The notes under the pieces were generated by a model. It had not been told where the DNA came from and did not search any database. It saw only the letters and a program-made list of their open reading frames with translations. The translations under genes and the position numbers were made by a program. Positions 23,603-32,940 of a DNA stretch of 64,000 nucleotides are shown in pieces. Origin of the DNA: Brevibacillus composti (GTDB taxonomy: Bacteria; Bacillota; Bacilli; Brevibacillales; Brevibacillaceae); contig NZ_CP066308.1 of assembly GCF_016406105.1 (NCBI RefSeq), positions 1,771,501-1,835,500 on the forward strand, given 5' to 3'. Numbering within the stretch: position 1 is the stretch's first letter; the number at the start of each line of letters is the position of its first letter.

Positions 23603-24713
23603 ATTCCGGCTTGTGGCAGGAGGGACAGTCCTGCTGTTTCTGGCAGTGGGCTTGCTGCTGCTCCGGCCCGCACATCCCGCCTATCCGGCGTATGTCTCCT
23701 TCTCCCCCAATCCGAACGGCACCAAGGCGTTTGCGGAATTGCTCGGCCACGAGCAGGCGGCTCTGAGAGAGTGGAGAAAGCCGACGGGTTATCTACCGGA
23801 GGGGACGAACCAGGCCCTGATTCTGATCGAGCCTTACCGCTTGCAGGAAACAGAGCAGGAAGAGCTGTTGGCATGGGTGGAAAAAGGGAATGACCTGCTC
23901 GTCTTTCAGACCGAGCCCGATGACTGGAGCGACATTCATCTGGAGGCGGATTATCTCCCGGAGTACCAAGCACAGCCCCGCCATGTGGACAGCGCGCTGT
24001 TGGAGAGCGGCGGCACGGGTGAGGCCGATGCGAGCTGGCGGCTGGCGGCTTCTGAGGAGATCGAGCCGTTGCTGTCCGATCAGGTAGGGATACTCGCGGG
24101 GCGCGCCCAAGTGGGAACGGGGAGTGTCAGCCTGTTTTTGGTGCCCGACTGGCTGACGAACAGCCGGATACAGCAGCACCAGCACTTTGAATTGATCTGG
24201 CCGTACCTCGTGCAGGACTGGAGCGTCGTCTGGATAGACGAGTACCACCACGGTTATCAGGAGCGGCCCGGAATCCTGGCGATCTATCCGGATTGGCTGG
24301 TGGTCACCCTGACCCAGCTCGCTTTGGCGCTGCTCTTCTGGATCTGGTGGCAGGGCAAGCGGTTCGGTCCGGTCTATACCCGCCGGGAGTGGATCGTCCG
24401 TCGCGGAGACGAGACGCTGCTGGCGATTGCCAGCTGGTACGAAAAACGGCGGCTGGCCAAGGAGGCGCTGCACATCCGCGAGGCGCATCTGCGGCAGCTC
24501 CTCTTCGAACGCTGGGGGCTGCATCTGGGAACGACGGATTACGAGATCGTCCGCACCGCACGGAATCACTGGACGGAGCAGGAGGCCGTGATGCTGAGCA
24601 CAGCGCTCGGCAGACTGGAGGCGGCGAAAAAGGATCGCGATTACACGCCCAAACGGCTAGTGCAGGACAGCAGGCTGTTGGACGAAGTGACCAAGCGTTT
24701 GGAAAAGGAGTGA
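23586..24713 (+). CDS. DUF4350 domain membrane protein
   Basis: 375 residues. N-terminal helix (about 7-28), then a DUF4350 extracytoplasmic domain (YVSFSPNPNGTKAFAELL, ALILIEPYRLQ) and a second membrane helix near 240 (LVVTLTQLALALLFWIWW), followed by a cytoplasmic tail. ATG 23586 is inside the end of the DUF4129 gene; GGGGAGGG precedes it. The much longer frame upstream is a reading artefact over DUF4129. It is part of the DUF4129-DUF4350-MoxR-DUF58 set. Confidence 0.85.
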   Translation: MNSAIRFRLVAGGTVLLFLAVGLLLLRPAHPAYPAYVSFSPNPNGTKAFAELLGHEQAALREWRKPTGYLPEGTNQALILIEPYRLQETEQEELLAWVEKGNDLLVFQTEPDDWSDIHLEADYLPEYQAQPRHVDSALLESGGTGEADASWRLAASEEIEPLLSDQVGILAGRAQVGTGSVSLFLVPDWLTNSRIQQHQHFELIWPYLVQDWSVVWIDEYHHGYQERPGILAIYPDWLVVTLTQLALALLFWIWWQGKRFGPVYTRREWIVRRGDETLLAIASWYEKRRLAKEALHIREAHLRQLLFERWGLHLGTTDYEIVRTARNHWTEQEAVMLSTALGRLEAAKKDRDYTPKRLVQDSRLLDEVTKRLEKE

Positions 24714-24721
24714 AGCGGAAA

Positions 24722-25642
24722 GTGGAGCAATTATTGCAACAGATGGAGAAGAAGGTATACGGACAGCGGAAAAATATTCGGCTGCTGATTACAGCCATGC
24801 TGGCAGGCGGCCACGTCCTTTTGGAGGGCGTGCCGGGGATTGGCAAAACAAAAATGGTGCGCACGCTGGCGGAGCTGGTGGGCGGCACGTACCGGCGGAT
24901 TCAGTTTACGCCGGATTTGATGCCGAGCGACATTATCGGCAACGTCGTCTTCAACATGCAGCAGAACTCCTTTGAAACGCTCAAAGGACCGATTTTTTCC
25001 AACCTGCTTTTGGCGGACGAGATCAACCGGACCCCGCCCAAGACGCAGGCGGCTCTGTTGGAAGCGATGGAGGAGCGCCAGGTGACGATACACGGGGTGA
25101 CCTATCCGCTGCCCGACCCTTTCTTTGTGATGGCGACGCAAAATCCGGTCGAATACGAGGGGACATACGTATTGCCGGAGGCTCAACTGGACCGCTTTTT
25201 ATTTAAGCTGCAGGTCGGCTATCCGTCCGAGGAGCAGGAGCAGCAGATTTTGCGCCAGCACGTGCCGTTTTTCTCGGAAAGCAAGCAGGAAGACGCTGTC
25301 GTGTGCAGCTTGGAGGAGATCCTCTCGCAGCGCAATCGGTTGGCGGAGGTCGTGGTGGAGGAGCAGATTCTCGCCTATATTACGACGATCATCCGCAAGA
25401 CGCGGGAGACGAAGCGTCTCTTGCTCGGCGCCAGCTCGCGGGCCGGGATCGGCCTCTTGATGGCCAGCAAAGCGTGGGCGCTGCTGGACAACCGCATGTA
25501 TGTCACGCCTGATGATGTGAAGGCCGTCGCGCGCCCGGCGCTGCGCCACCGACTGATCGTAGCGCCACAAGTGGAATTGGAGGGGGGCAATAGTGACCAC
25601 ATCATCGATGAAACGCTCGCAGCCATTCCGGTCCCTCGTTAA
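24722..25642 (+). CDS. MoxR-type AAA+ ATPase
   Basis: 306 residues with Walker A GVPGIGKT, Walker B LLLADEINRT, sensor and arginine-finger motifs and a MoxR lid at the C-terminus. MoxR ATPases act as chaperones that load or activate vWA-like partners; the DUF58 protein downstream is the likely one. GTG 24722 follows AAGGAG; GTG 24710 is a possible alternative. It overlaps the DUF58 gene by 50 bp in another frame, indicating tight coupling. Confidence 0.92.
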   Translation: MEQLLQQMEKKVYGQRKNIRLLITAMLAGGHVLLEGVPGIGKTKMVRTLAELVGGTYRRIQFTPDLMPSDIIGNVVFNMQQNSFETLKGPIFSNLLLADEINRTPPKTQAALLEAMEERQVTIHGVTYPLPDPFFVMATQNPVEYEGTYVLPEAQLDRFLFKLQVGYPSEEQEQQILRQHVPFFSESKQEDAVVCSLEEILSQRNRLAEVVVEEQILAYITTIIRKTRETKRLLLGASSRAGIGLLMASKAWALLDNRMYVTPDDVKAVARPALRHRLIVAPQVELEGGNSDHIIDETLAAIPVPR

Positions 25643-26963
25643 TCGGCTGCTGGACAATGGCATCCTGCCTACCCGCAAATTGATTCTCCTGCTCGCAGGC
25701 GGCTCCGTGGCCGCTGCTTTGGGGGCGCTGGCGGGTTTGGGATACGCGCTGTTTTGGCTGTACAATGCTTTTTTGCTGCTGGCGAGCATCCTGGACTGGC
25801 GTTCGATGCCGCGCCGAGGGCAGGTGAATGTCGCCCGCATCCTGCCGGAGCAGACGGATATCGGGCGAGAGCTCACCGTCTCGCTCGTGCTGGAAAATCA
25901 CAGCGGCCAACCGGTTCCCTATCGCTTGCGGGATGACCTGCCTTTTTCTTTTGAGCGTCCGCCTGATGTGGCCGGCGTGCTGTCGGCGAAGCGGGAGATC
26001 GTCACCTATGTGACGAAGGGAAGCGAGCGGGGATTGTACACGTTTTCCCACCTCTATCTGCGCTGTCAAGGAAGGCTGGGTCTGTGGGAAAAGCAGGCGA
26101 AGCTGGCGTACGAGCAGCACATCAAGGTATATCCGGACCTCTCGACAGTCCGCGGCTATCTCCAATCCCTGCAGGAGAGCCTGATCGTCGACGGGAAAAA
26201 AATTCAGCTGAAAACGAGAAGCGGCACGGAATTTCACGCGATCCGCGAATACGTGCCAGACGACGACCCCCGCTATATCAACTGGTCAGCCTCTGCCCGG
26301 GGACGGCGTCTGATGACCAACGAGTATCGTCCCGAACAAGGCAAGGTTTTGACCATCCTGCTCGATTGCGGCCGGATGATGGGGGTCGAGCTGGACGGGA
26401 GGACCAAGCTGGATCTCTCGATGGAAGCGGCCCTGACATTGGCGGCGGTAGCGCTGAGGCAGGGCGATCAGGTGGCGCTGCTCGCCTACTCCCACGAGAT
26501 CAAAACCTATGTGCCGCCCGGCCGCGGACTGGGCCATCTCCATACACTGATCGAGGCTGTGTACGATTTGCAAAGCGATTTTGTCGAGTCCAACCCGCTT
26601 CTGGCGCTCGAATACCTGCACAGGCAGCAGAAGCGGAGAAGTCTGATGGTCCTCTTCTCCGACATGGAGAACTACTTGCTGGAGGACCAACTGGGCGCCT
26701 ATTTGTGGCGGCTGAGGCGCAGCCATCTGCTGCTGCTGCTCTCGCTGGCGGATCCGCTCCTGCACGACTGGAGCCGCACGGCTGCGAGCAACAGCCGGAT
26801 CGCTTATGTCAAGGCACTGGCGCAGCGCTTCCAGCTGGACCGCAAAGCGTTTCAACAAAAAATGACCGGCGCGGGCATCCAGGTGTTGGATATTCCGGCC
26901 GATCAGTTGACACTTACGGTGGTCAATTCCTATTTGGAGATCAAGTCGAGAGAGGCGCTTTGA
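25593..26963 (+). CDS. DUF58 family protein (vWA-like partner of MoxR)
   Basis: 456 residues. Two membrane helices near 30-70, then a beta-rich segment and the DUF58 core (REYVPDDDPRYINWSASARG) and a vWA-like domain with LLDCGRMMG. DUF58 proteins work with MoxR ATPases; roles include cell-envelope and metal-loading functions. GTG 25593 has GGAGGGGGG just upstream. Its 3' end overlaps the convergent SpoIIM-like gene by 34 bp. Confidence 0.88.
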   Translation: MTTSSMKRSQPFRSLVNRLLDNGILPTRKLILLLAGGSVAAALGALAGLGYALFWLYNAFLLLASILDWRSMPRRGQVNVARILPEQTDIGRELTVSLVLENHSGQPVPYRLRDDLPFSFERPPDVAGVLSAKREIVTYVTKGSERGLYTFSHLYLRCQGRLGLWEKQAKLAYEQHIKVYPDLSTVRGYLQSLQESLIVDGKKIQLKTRSGTEFHAIREYVPDDDPRYINWSASARGRRLMTNEYRPEQGKVLTILLDCGRMMGVELDGRTKLDLSMEAALTLAAVALRQGDQVALLAYSHEIKTYVPPGRGLGHLHTLIEAVYDLQSDFVESNPLLALEYLHRQQKRRSLMVLFSDMENYLLEDQLGAYLWRLRRSHLLLLLSLADPLLHDWSRTAASNSRIAYVKALAQRFQLDRKAFQQKMTGAGIQVLDIPADQLTLTVVNSYLEIKSREAL

Positions 26964-27934
26964 CCGCGGCCGAGGGACTGCTGCCGGCGATGGCGGCGCA
27001 GACCGTAGAGATACCAGCCGGCGAGGGCTGCCAGCGTCAGGGCGGCGACACCGTATTTGGCCTCCAGCGTCAGGGACGAAGGGGTGATGTACCCCTCGAT
27101 GATGCCCGCGATGACAAAGAGCGGCATGGTGCCGAGCAGGAGCTGCGCGGATTCTTTGGCCGCCACCAGGAACTGATGCTTGCGGTGGTACATACCGGGT
27201 ACGAGGAGGCGGTAGCCCATGTGCAGTCCCGCTCCTCCGGCGATAAAGATGGCCGTCAGCTCGATGACGCCATGCGGCAGGATGTAGGCCCAGAAGGCGT
27301 AGCTGCTGTCTGCCTGGTAGAAGGCGGCAGCCAATGCGCCGACGATCAGGCCGTTGAAAAACAGCAGATAAACCGGCATGATGCCAAGAGTGACCCCGGT
27401 GATAAAGGCGAGAAAGGCGACCCTGATGTTATTCAGCATGATCGCCGTGGAGACGATGGGGCTGTTGATCGAGTCATGTCCCTCTCCCAGCCGGCTGGGA
27501 TCGATCTGGGCAGCCATGCCGTCTGGCAAGACGTAGTACAGATTCAACGGATCGATCAACACAGCGGCAAATCCGGATATTCCCCCGATCACGAGGAGAA
27601 GTCCGGCCAGGCCGATAAACAGGATGCGCTGGTGCACCAGGGAATACAGGTGGTCCCAGAAAAAACGGGACAGCTGGCCGACGCTGCTGGACTGCTGCCG
27701 GTACGCGGTATTATGGGCCCGCGCGACTAGTTGATTGAGATAATGAGTGACCTCGTCATCGGGATAGTAGGTGCGGATGTAGGCCAGATGAGCAGATGCC
27801 TTTTTATAGAGCAGGGTCAGGCGGTCGATTTCCTCCGCTCCGATCGTCCGGGGACGCTTTTGAAAAAGTTCCAGCAGCCGGTCGAGCTCGGCCCAGGTGG
27901 CTTTATGCGACTGCCAAAATGAAGTCAGATTCAC
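26930..27934 (-). CDS. SpoIIM-like (stage II sporulation protein M family) membrane protein
   Basis: 334 residues with an amphipathic N-terminal part and about six helices, matching the SpoIIM/DUF95 family (VHQRILFIGLAGLLLVIGGISGF, ILPHGVIELTAIFIAGGAGLHMGY). In sporulators SpoIIM works with SpoIID/SpoIIP in engulfment; paralogues near RDD and DUF58 genes have unknown roles. It is divergent from an RDD gene and convergent with DUF58. The HGxxEL motif is typical of the family. Confidence 0.82.
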   Translation of the reverse strand: MNLTSFWQSHKATWAELDRLLELFQKRPRTIGAEEIDRLTLLYKKASAHLAYIRTYYPDDEVTHYLNQLVARAHNTAYRQQSSSVGQLSRFFWDHLYSLVHQRILFIGLAGLLLVIGGISGFAAVLIDPLNLYYVLPDGMAAQIDPSRLGEGHDSINSPIVSTAIMLNNIRVAFLAFITGVTLGIMPVYLLFFNGLIVGALAAAFYQADSSYAFWAYILPHGVIELTAIFIAGGAGLHMGYRLLVPGMYHRKHQFLVAAKESAQLLLGTMPLFVIAGIIEGYITPSSLTLEAKYGVAALTLAALAGWYLYGLRRHRRQQSLGRGQSASLDLISK

Positions 27935-27999
27935 GGAAGGCCTCCTTTCGCTGATTCAGAAGCGAGTCTCTATCGTAAAGGAAGGGTGAAGCTATCAGC

Positions 28000-28827
28000 A
28001 TGAGTGAACAAAATATGTCCAGCCGGGCGGGACGGGAGGTTGCGATCGTGACGCCCGAGCACGTTCAGCTCCGTTTCCAGACAGCGGGATTGGGGAGCAG
28101 GGCGGCAGCCCAGTTGATTGATACCGGGCTGCTTCTCTTGGTTAATCTTACTGTATTTATCCTGTTTGGCATAGTTGTTTTCGGGAATGATTCATTATTT
28201 TTGGATGAGATGGAAAGTTACTCCATTGCCATCATGATGATTTTGCTGTTTCTCCTGAACTTCGGCTATTTCTTTTTTTGGGAGTACTTCCGCGCCGGCC
28301 AGACGCCGGGGAAGCGCTGGATGAAGATTCGCGTCATCCAGGAGAACGGACAGTCCCTCACCTTTCTGGCCGCTGTAATTCGCAATCTCTTTCGGATCAT
28401 CGATTCTTTGCCGTCCGGCTATCTGCTGGGGAGCCTCGTCTGCTTTTTCCACCCGCGGGACAAACGAATCGGAGATCTCGTAGCCGGCACCATCGTCGTC
28501 GTGGAGCATGCGTCTGCCGCCCGCTCGCGAGCTCGCGGAAAATGGGCCAGACAGATGGAAAAATGGCAGGAGGGAGTGCCAGAGCTAATTCTCGATGAAC
28601 GGCAAAAACAGGCGATCACCCGGGAAGACTGGAATCTCCTGTCCACCTTTGTCCAACGTTTGCCGTCCCTCTCGGAAGCCAAGAGGATCGAGCTGGCGCT
28701 GCAGATCGTCCGGCGCTTCCGCACCCGTCTCCAATGGGTGCTGCCGGAAGCGGCGGAGGCACGTCCGATCGGCTTTCTGTTGAAGCTGCATCAGCAGCTC
28801 AGCGAAGAGTGGAAGATCGGCAGGTAA
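28000..28827 (+). CDS. RDD family membrane protein
   Basis: 275 residues with an RDD domain (QLRFQTAGLGSRAAAQLIDTG with Arg-Asp-type pair, then hydrophobic helices near 45-70 and 85-110, GQTPGKRWMKIRVI). The C-terminal third is soluble and charged. RDD proteins are small membrane proteins of unsure, maybe transport, function. ATG 28000 lies 65 bp from the divergent SpoIIM-like start. Confidence 0.85.
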   Translation: MSEQNMSSRAGREVAIVTPEHVQLRFQTAGLGSRAAAQLIDTGLLLLVNLTVFILFGIVVFGNDSLFLDEMESYSIAIMMILLFLLNFGYFFFWEYFRAGQTPGKRWMKIRVIQENGQSLTFLAAVIRNLFRIIDSLPSGYLLGSLVCFFHPRDKRIGDLVAGTIVVVEHASAARSRARGKWARQMEKWQEGVPELILDERQKQAITREDWNLLSTFVQRLPSLSEAKRIELALQIVRRFRTRLQWVLPEAAEARPIGFLLKLHQQLSEEWKIGR

Positions 28828-28841
28828 GAGGGAGTTCGCGA

Positions 28842-28867
28842 GATCAGGACCATCGTCCTGATCTTTT
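28842..28867 (+). terminator. Terminator after the RDD gene
   Basis: GATCAGGAC-catc-GTCCTGATC followed by TTTT. Confidence 0.85.
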
Positions 28868-28944
28868 CCCCCAGGTAGGTGTCGAATTTTGTTTTATGTT
28901 ATAATAATACCTCATCCTTTGTCATAGGAAAGGAGGGCGATCTG

Positions 28945-29457
28945 ATGAACGACAAGATCATGTCCGCTTCATCATCACCATCCACGACGCTGCGCATGCC
29001 CGAGCAAGGCAAACAGACGAGAAGAAAGCGCAAAGGACTTTTTAAAAGTTTGTTCCACGCGATTCAGCCTCAGTCGGAGGAGAAGCGCTCGGTCTTGCCC
29101 ATCGTCTTGACGGTTGCTTTATGGGGAGGACTGGCATACGCCGGGTACGCTTTTGCCGTCCACACATTGGACAAGCAGCAGCTCCTGGTCCAGCAGCGGA
29201 TCGAAGAGGTCCAGTCGCAAAATCTGCAGCAGATGAAGACCATGGAGGAGCAGCTCACGCTGGTTCACGATGAGATGAAGACGGTGCAGGACGGACTGGC
29301 CGCCATCGAGGAAGAACTGCAGCTCACCGGAGAGACGCTGGGAGGCACGAATCAGACGAAACAGGCGCTGCAGGATCGGATAGACCAACTGAACAAGCAG
29401 CTGGCCGATCTGAAAGCATCGCTGAAAAAACTGGAGGATGCCGCTCGTGCTTGGTAA
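28945..29457 (+). CDS. Membrane-anchored coiled-coil protein
   Basis: 170 residues: a Ser/Thr and basic N-terminal tail, one membrane helix at about 52-72 (VLPIVLTVALWGGLAYAGYAF), then a long coiled coil with many Gln/Glu/Leu heptads to the end. ATG 28945 has AAAGGAGGG upstream; a longer frame to 28879 lacks one. It overlaps the next gene, which also has an N-terminal helix and coiled coil followed by a NAGPA-like domain; the two may form a paired envelope complex. Confidence 0.75.
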   Translation: MNDKIMSASSSPSTTLRMPEQGKQTRRKRKGLFKSLFHAIQPQSEEKRSVLPIVLTVALWGGLAYAGYAFAVHTLDKQQLLVQQRIEEVQSQNLQQMKTMEEQLTLVHDEMKTVQDGLAAIEEELQLTGETLGGTNQTKQALQDRIDQLNKQLADLKASLKKLEDAARAW

Positions 29458-30517
29458 GATCAACCGCTTTTTTGCTCTTCTGCTCGCACCGGCTGTAGGC
29501 TTTTTACTGGCGTTCTCCCAGGCCAATCCGGTGGACCAGCTGCCTTATCACGGCTTGGCTCTCGCGGCAGAGGAGTCTCACCAACAGGTGACTCTCTTGA
29601 CGGAGCAGTTGGACGAAACGAAGAATCAGCTTCGCCAGACGGAAGCGTTGTTGGCGGAGATACGCGATCAAGCATCAAAGGAAAAGGAAGAATTCGAGAA
29701 GCAGAATCAGTCGATTCAGAACTTGCTGGCAGCCAGCAAATCGCAAACGCAAAAATCGGCGGATGTCCTGGATACGATCCTCTCCAATATGCTGGGCAAT
29801 CCGATTGGGCAGACATTTGGAAAGAATGCGACGATCAAGGTGTACTCGCTGGAGGAAGCGGGCTACCGCGGCTACATGGCCAAGGTGCGGCTGAGCAATC
29901 CGAACGCGCTCCGCATGGTGCTCGCCAATGACTCCGTCAAGAGCCGCGGCGAGACGACCAGCCAGGCCGCCAAGCGGACAGGAGCGGTGCTGGCGATCAA
30001 CGCAGGCGGTTTCATGCGGGACAAGCAGGGAAACCTCGTTCCGATCGGGACTACGGTGGTTGACGGCAAGATTCGAACGTTTTCAACGAATTCCAATTTG
30101 AGCTTTGTCGGGTTTAACAAAAATGGGAGATTGGTCGGAGGCAAAATCAACTCCCAGGAGGAAATTACGCAAAAAGGCATCCTCCAGGGGGCCAGCTTTC
30201 TGCCGACCCTCTTGCAAAACGGAAAGCGGATGCCGATCCCCAAAGAGTGGGCCAATGCCCGTCAGCCGCGCACGCTGATCGGTCACTTCGACAATGGCGA
30301 TCTGTTGTTGATCGTGATTGACGGCCGCCGCAAAGGCTGGAGCAACGGCGTCACGCTGGAGGAAGCCCAGCGCAAGCTGCAGGAGTTTCACGTCGTCGAT
30401 GCCTACAATCTGGACGGCGGCGGCTCCAGTGCCTTCTACTACAAAGGCAAGCTGCTGAACCGTCCCTCCGACGGCAAAGAGCGACGAGTATCGAGCAATC
30501 TGGTCATTATGCCGTAA
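29447..30517 (+). CDS. NAGPA-like phosphodiester glycosidase family protein
   Basis: 356 residues: a hydrophobic N-terminal segment (signal or anchor), a coiled-coil region to about 105, then the NAGPA-type domain (AVLAINAGGFMRDKQGNLVP, VVDGKI, AYNLDGGGSSAFYYKGKLLN). Family members cleave or handle phosphodiester-linked sugars or cell-envelope glycans. GTG 29447 is 9 bases after GGAGG; ATG 29438 is too near. Located outside the membrane by topology. Exact substrate unknown. Confidence 0.82.
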   Translation: MLGKINRFFALLLAPAVGFLLAFSQANPVDQLPYHGLALAAEESHQQVTLLTEQLDETKNQLRQTEALLAEIRDQASKEKEEFEKQNQSIQNLLAASKSQTQKSADVLDTILSNMLGNPIGQTFGKNATIKVYSLEEAGYRGYMAKVRLSNPNALRMVLANDSVKSRGETTSQAAKRTGAVLAINAGGFMRDKQGNLVPIGTTVVDGKIRTFSTNSNLSFVGFNKNGRLVGGKINSQEEITQKGILQGASFLPTLLQNGKRMPIPKEWANARQPRTLIGHFDNGDLLLIVIDGRRKGWSNGVTLEEAQRKLQEFHVVDAYNLDGGGSSAFYYKGKLLNRPSDGKERRVSSNLVIMP

Positions 30518-30533
30518 TGGAGAGAAACGAAGC

Positions 30534-30593
30534 CATCCCCGCCCCGCTGATGGGAAAGAAGACTCTTTCCGTGATGCGGGGCGGGGATGTTTG
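30534..30593 (+). terminator. Long terminator hairpin after the NAGPA-like gene
   Basis: CATCCCCGCCCCGC and GCGGGGCGGGGATG pair, with an inner GGAAAG/CTTTCC dyad, followed by a short T-run. Confidence 0.8.
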
Positions 30594-30695
30594 ATGAAGA
30601 CAAGACTTTCTCCACGTTGACTGGTCGGAATATTCAAAATTATAATAGAGGATGAGGGTTACATAATTGGCAGCGAAAGGGTGAGGAGGGTGAAG

Positions 30696-32738
30696 GTGAG
30701 AGAAAGCTTGAAGGCAAAGGCAAAAGCGCTGGTTTCCGCAACAGCGGCTCTACTGCTTCTGGCCTCTCCAGTGCATGCGCAGGTACCGGGCATACCGAGT
30801 GGCGAGACAGGGGCGACCAAAGGGATCGTCGCGGTCTCACACCCGGCGGCCGCACAAGTGGGCAAAGACATTTTGCAGCAGGGAGGAAATGCCATCGATG
30901 CCGCAGCAGGCATCCAGCTGGCGCTGAACGTGGTCGAGCCGCAGATGTCGGGTATTGGCGGCGGCGGTTTTATGATGATCTACCTGCAGAAACAGAAAAA
31001 AATCACGGTGATCGACAGCAGGGAAATGGCGCCGCAATCGGCGGATCCCCGCATGTTTTTGGATGCCGAAGGGAAGCCGATCCCTTTTGATGAGCGCCAT
31101 ACCAACGGCAAGGCGGTAGGCGTGCCCGGCACGCTGCTCGGCCTGGATACAGCCTTGAAAAAATACGGGACGATGAAGCTCTCCCAGGTGATCGATCCGG
31201 CGATTGGGCTGGCGGAACAGGGAGTGCCGGTTAACTGGATCAATGCGAGGCACATCGCCGATTCCCAGGACAAACTGCTGAAACACAAGACGGCGGGCGA
31301 AGTGTTCGTTCCCGGCGGCAAACCGCTGGCTGAGGGAGAGTTGTTGATTCAGCCCGATTTGGCCAAGACGTTCAAACTGATCAAGGAAAAAGGGACAGAT
31401 GTCCTGTACAAGGGAGAAATTGGCGAGGCGCTGGTGAAGGAAGTAAACCGCACGGGCGGCGCCATGACGATGGAGGATCTGAAGAAATACAAGGTAGTCG
31501 AGCGGGAGCCGGTAAAAGGAACATTCCGCGGCTATGAGATCGTCTCGATGTCCCCTCCCAGCTCCGGCGGCTTGACGCTGATCCAGATTCTTAAGCTGAT
31601 GGAGGGCTTTGACAATAAAAAGGACGGTCCGCTCTCTGCCGCCTATCTGCACCGCCTGATCGAGGCTAACCACCTCGCCTACGCGGACAGGGCGGCCTAC
31701 ATGGCCGACGAAGATTTTTATCCCGTGCCGAAAACAGGACTGTTGCATGAGGAGTACATCAAAGAACGGCGCCAGCTGATCCAGCCCGACCGGGTCAATC
31801 GCGAGGTCAAGGCGGGCGATCCCTGGCCGTACGAAGGGAAAAAGGCGGTCAAGGCGCTGTCACAGGTCGACGTAACGCCAGTGAAGCAAACCACGCATTT
31901 TTCCGTCATGGACAAATGGGGCAACCTGGTTTCGTACACGACGACGATCGAGGATGTATTCGGCAGCGGCATCATGGTGCCGGGATACGGCTTCATGCTG
32001 AATAATGAATTGACTGACTTTGACGCCGTGCCTGGCGGTGTGAATGAAGCGGAGCCAGGGAAGCGGCCTCGCTCCAGCATGACCCCGACGATCGTGCTGA
32101 AGGATGGAAAGCCTTTTATGGCCGTAGGTTCACCGGGCGGATCGACGATTATCGCATCCGTCTCCCAGACGATCCTAAACGTGCTGGAGCATGACATGCC
32201 GATCCGCGAGGCGATCCTCTCGCCGCGCATCTTCTCCAGCAGCTATCCGTCCGTCACATGGGAGGCGGGCATCGATCAGGATGTGGTCCTCCAGCTGATG
32301 GCGATGGGCCACGGATTCCGGCCAGCGCCCGAAAATATCGGAAATGTGCAGGCAGTCATCTACGACTTCGAAACCGGGCGGATGTACGGCGGCGCGGACA
32401 ATACGCGGGAGGGGACCGTCCTCGGCGTAGACGCTGTGGCCTTCACATCGGCAGAGCCGCCGGCACCGGCGAAGGAGGAAAAAGCGGCATTTGCCGTCAA
32501 GGTGAACGGGCATGTCTATCCGTATACGGCGGAACAGCTCGTGCTCTGGAATGGAGAGCCGTATGTCCAGGCGGAAAAACTGCTGCTTGGGTTAGGCGGA
32601 GATCCAGACGCTTTCCAAAGCGAGCGAATCAGTCTGAACGGACGCTCCTACCTGTCGGTCAAAAAAGCGGGAGAGGGCTTGGGATATACCGTGGAATGGG
32701 ACGCTAAGGAAGCAGTGGTCTCCTTGCAAAAACCGTAA
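30696..32738 (+). CDS. ggt: Gamma-glutamyltransferase with C-terminal copper-amine-oxidase-like domain
   Basis: 680 residues. Secreted (AALLLLASPVHAQ signal). The GGT core has the autocatalytic Thr in QTTHFSVMDKWGN (about residue 400), plus PRSSMTPTIV and GSPGG loops that bind the gamma-glutamyl group. It should cleave glutathione or poly-gamma-glutamate. Residues of about 590-680 look like a copper-amine-oxidase N-terminal-like domain (VKVNGHVYPYTAEQLVLWNG, GRSYLSVKKAGEGLGY), often an envelope-binding module in Paenibacillaceae. GTG 30696 after AGGAGG is preferred; GTG 30681 and 30690 are also possible. Confidence 0.9.
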   Translation: MRESLKAKAKALVSATAALLLLASPVHAQVPGIPSGETGATKGIVAVSHPAAAQVGKDILQQGGNAIDAAAGIQLALNVVEPQMSGIGGGGFMMIYLQKQKKITVIDSREMAPQSADPRMFLDAEGKPIPFDERHTNGKAVGVPGTLLGLDTALKKYGTMKLSQVIDPAIGLAEQGVPVNWINARHIADSQDKLLKHKTAGEVFVPGGKPLAEGELLIQPDLAKTFKLIKEKGTDVLYKGEIGEALVKEVNRTGGAMTMEDLKKYKVVEREPVKGTFRGYEIVSMSPPSSGGLTLIQILKLMEGFDNKKDGPLSAAYLHRLIEANHLAYADRAAYMADEDFYPVPKTGLLHEEYIKERRQLIQPDRVNREVKAGDPWPYEGKKAVKALSQVDVTPVKQTTHFSVMDKWGNLVSYTTTIEDVFGSGIMVPGYGFMLNNELTDFDAVPGGVNEAEPGKRPRSSMTPTIVLKDGKPFMAVGSPGGSTIIASVSQTILNVLEHDMPIREAILSPRIFSSSYPSVTWEAGIDQDVVLQLMAMGHGFRPAPENIGNVQAVIYDFETGRMYGGADNTREGTVLGVDAVAFTSAEPPAPAKEEKAAFAVKVNGHVYPYTAEQLVLWNGEPYVQAEKLLLGLGGDPDAFQSERISLNGRSYLSVKKAGEGLGYTVEWDAKEAVVSLQKP

Positions 32739-32793
32739 AAGCTGTTGGAAAAAAAGAGAAGACAGTCCGATCGATTGATGGGGACAAAGCGAC

Positions 32794-32820
32794 TAGGGAG
32801 CCGGTTCGGTTCCCTTTTTT
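32794..32820 (+). terminator. Terminator after ggt
   Basis: AGGGA-CC and GG-TCCCT pair around GGTTC, followed by six T residues. Confidence 0.85.
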
Positions 32821-32940
32821 ATCTTCGTCCGAACCCATCATTCCCGTAACGTTCGCTCCTTTTCATACGTCCTCTTACATGGTAAGGTAAAAGGACGAAA
32901 GACAGGATATTTTTGTCGGAAACCAGGAGGCACACATCTA

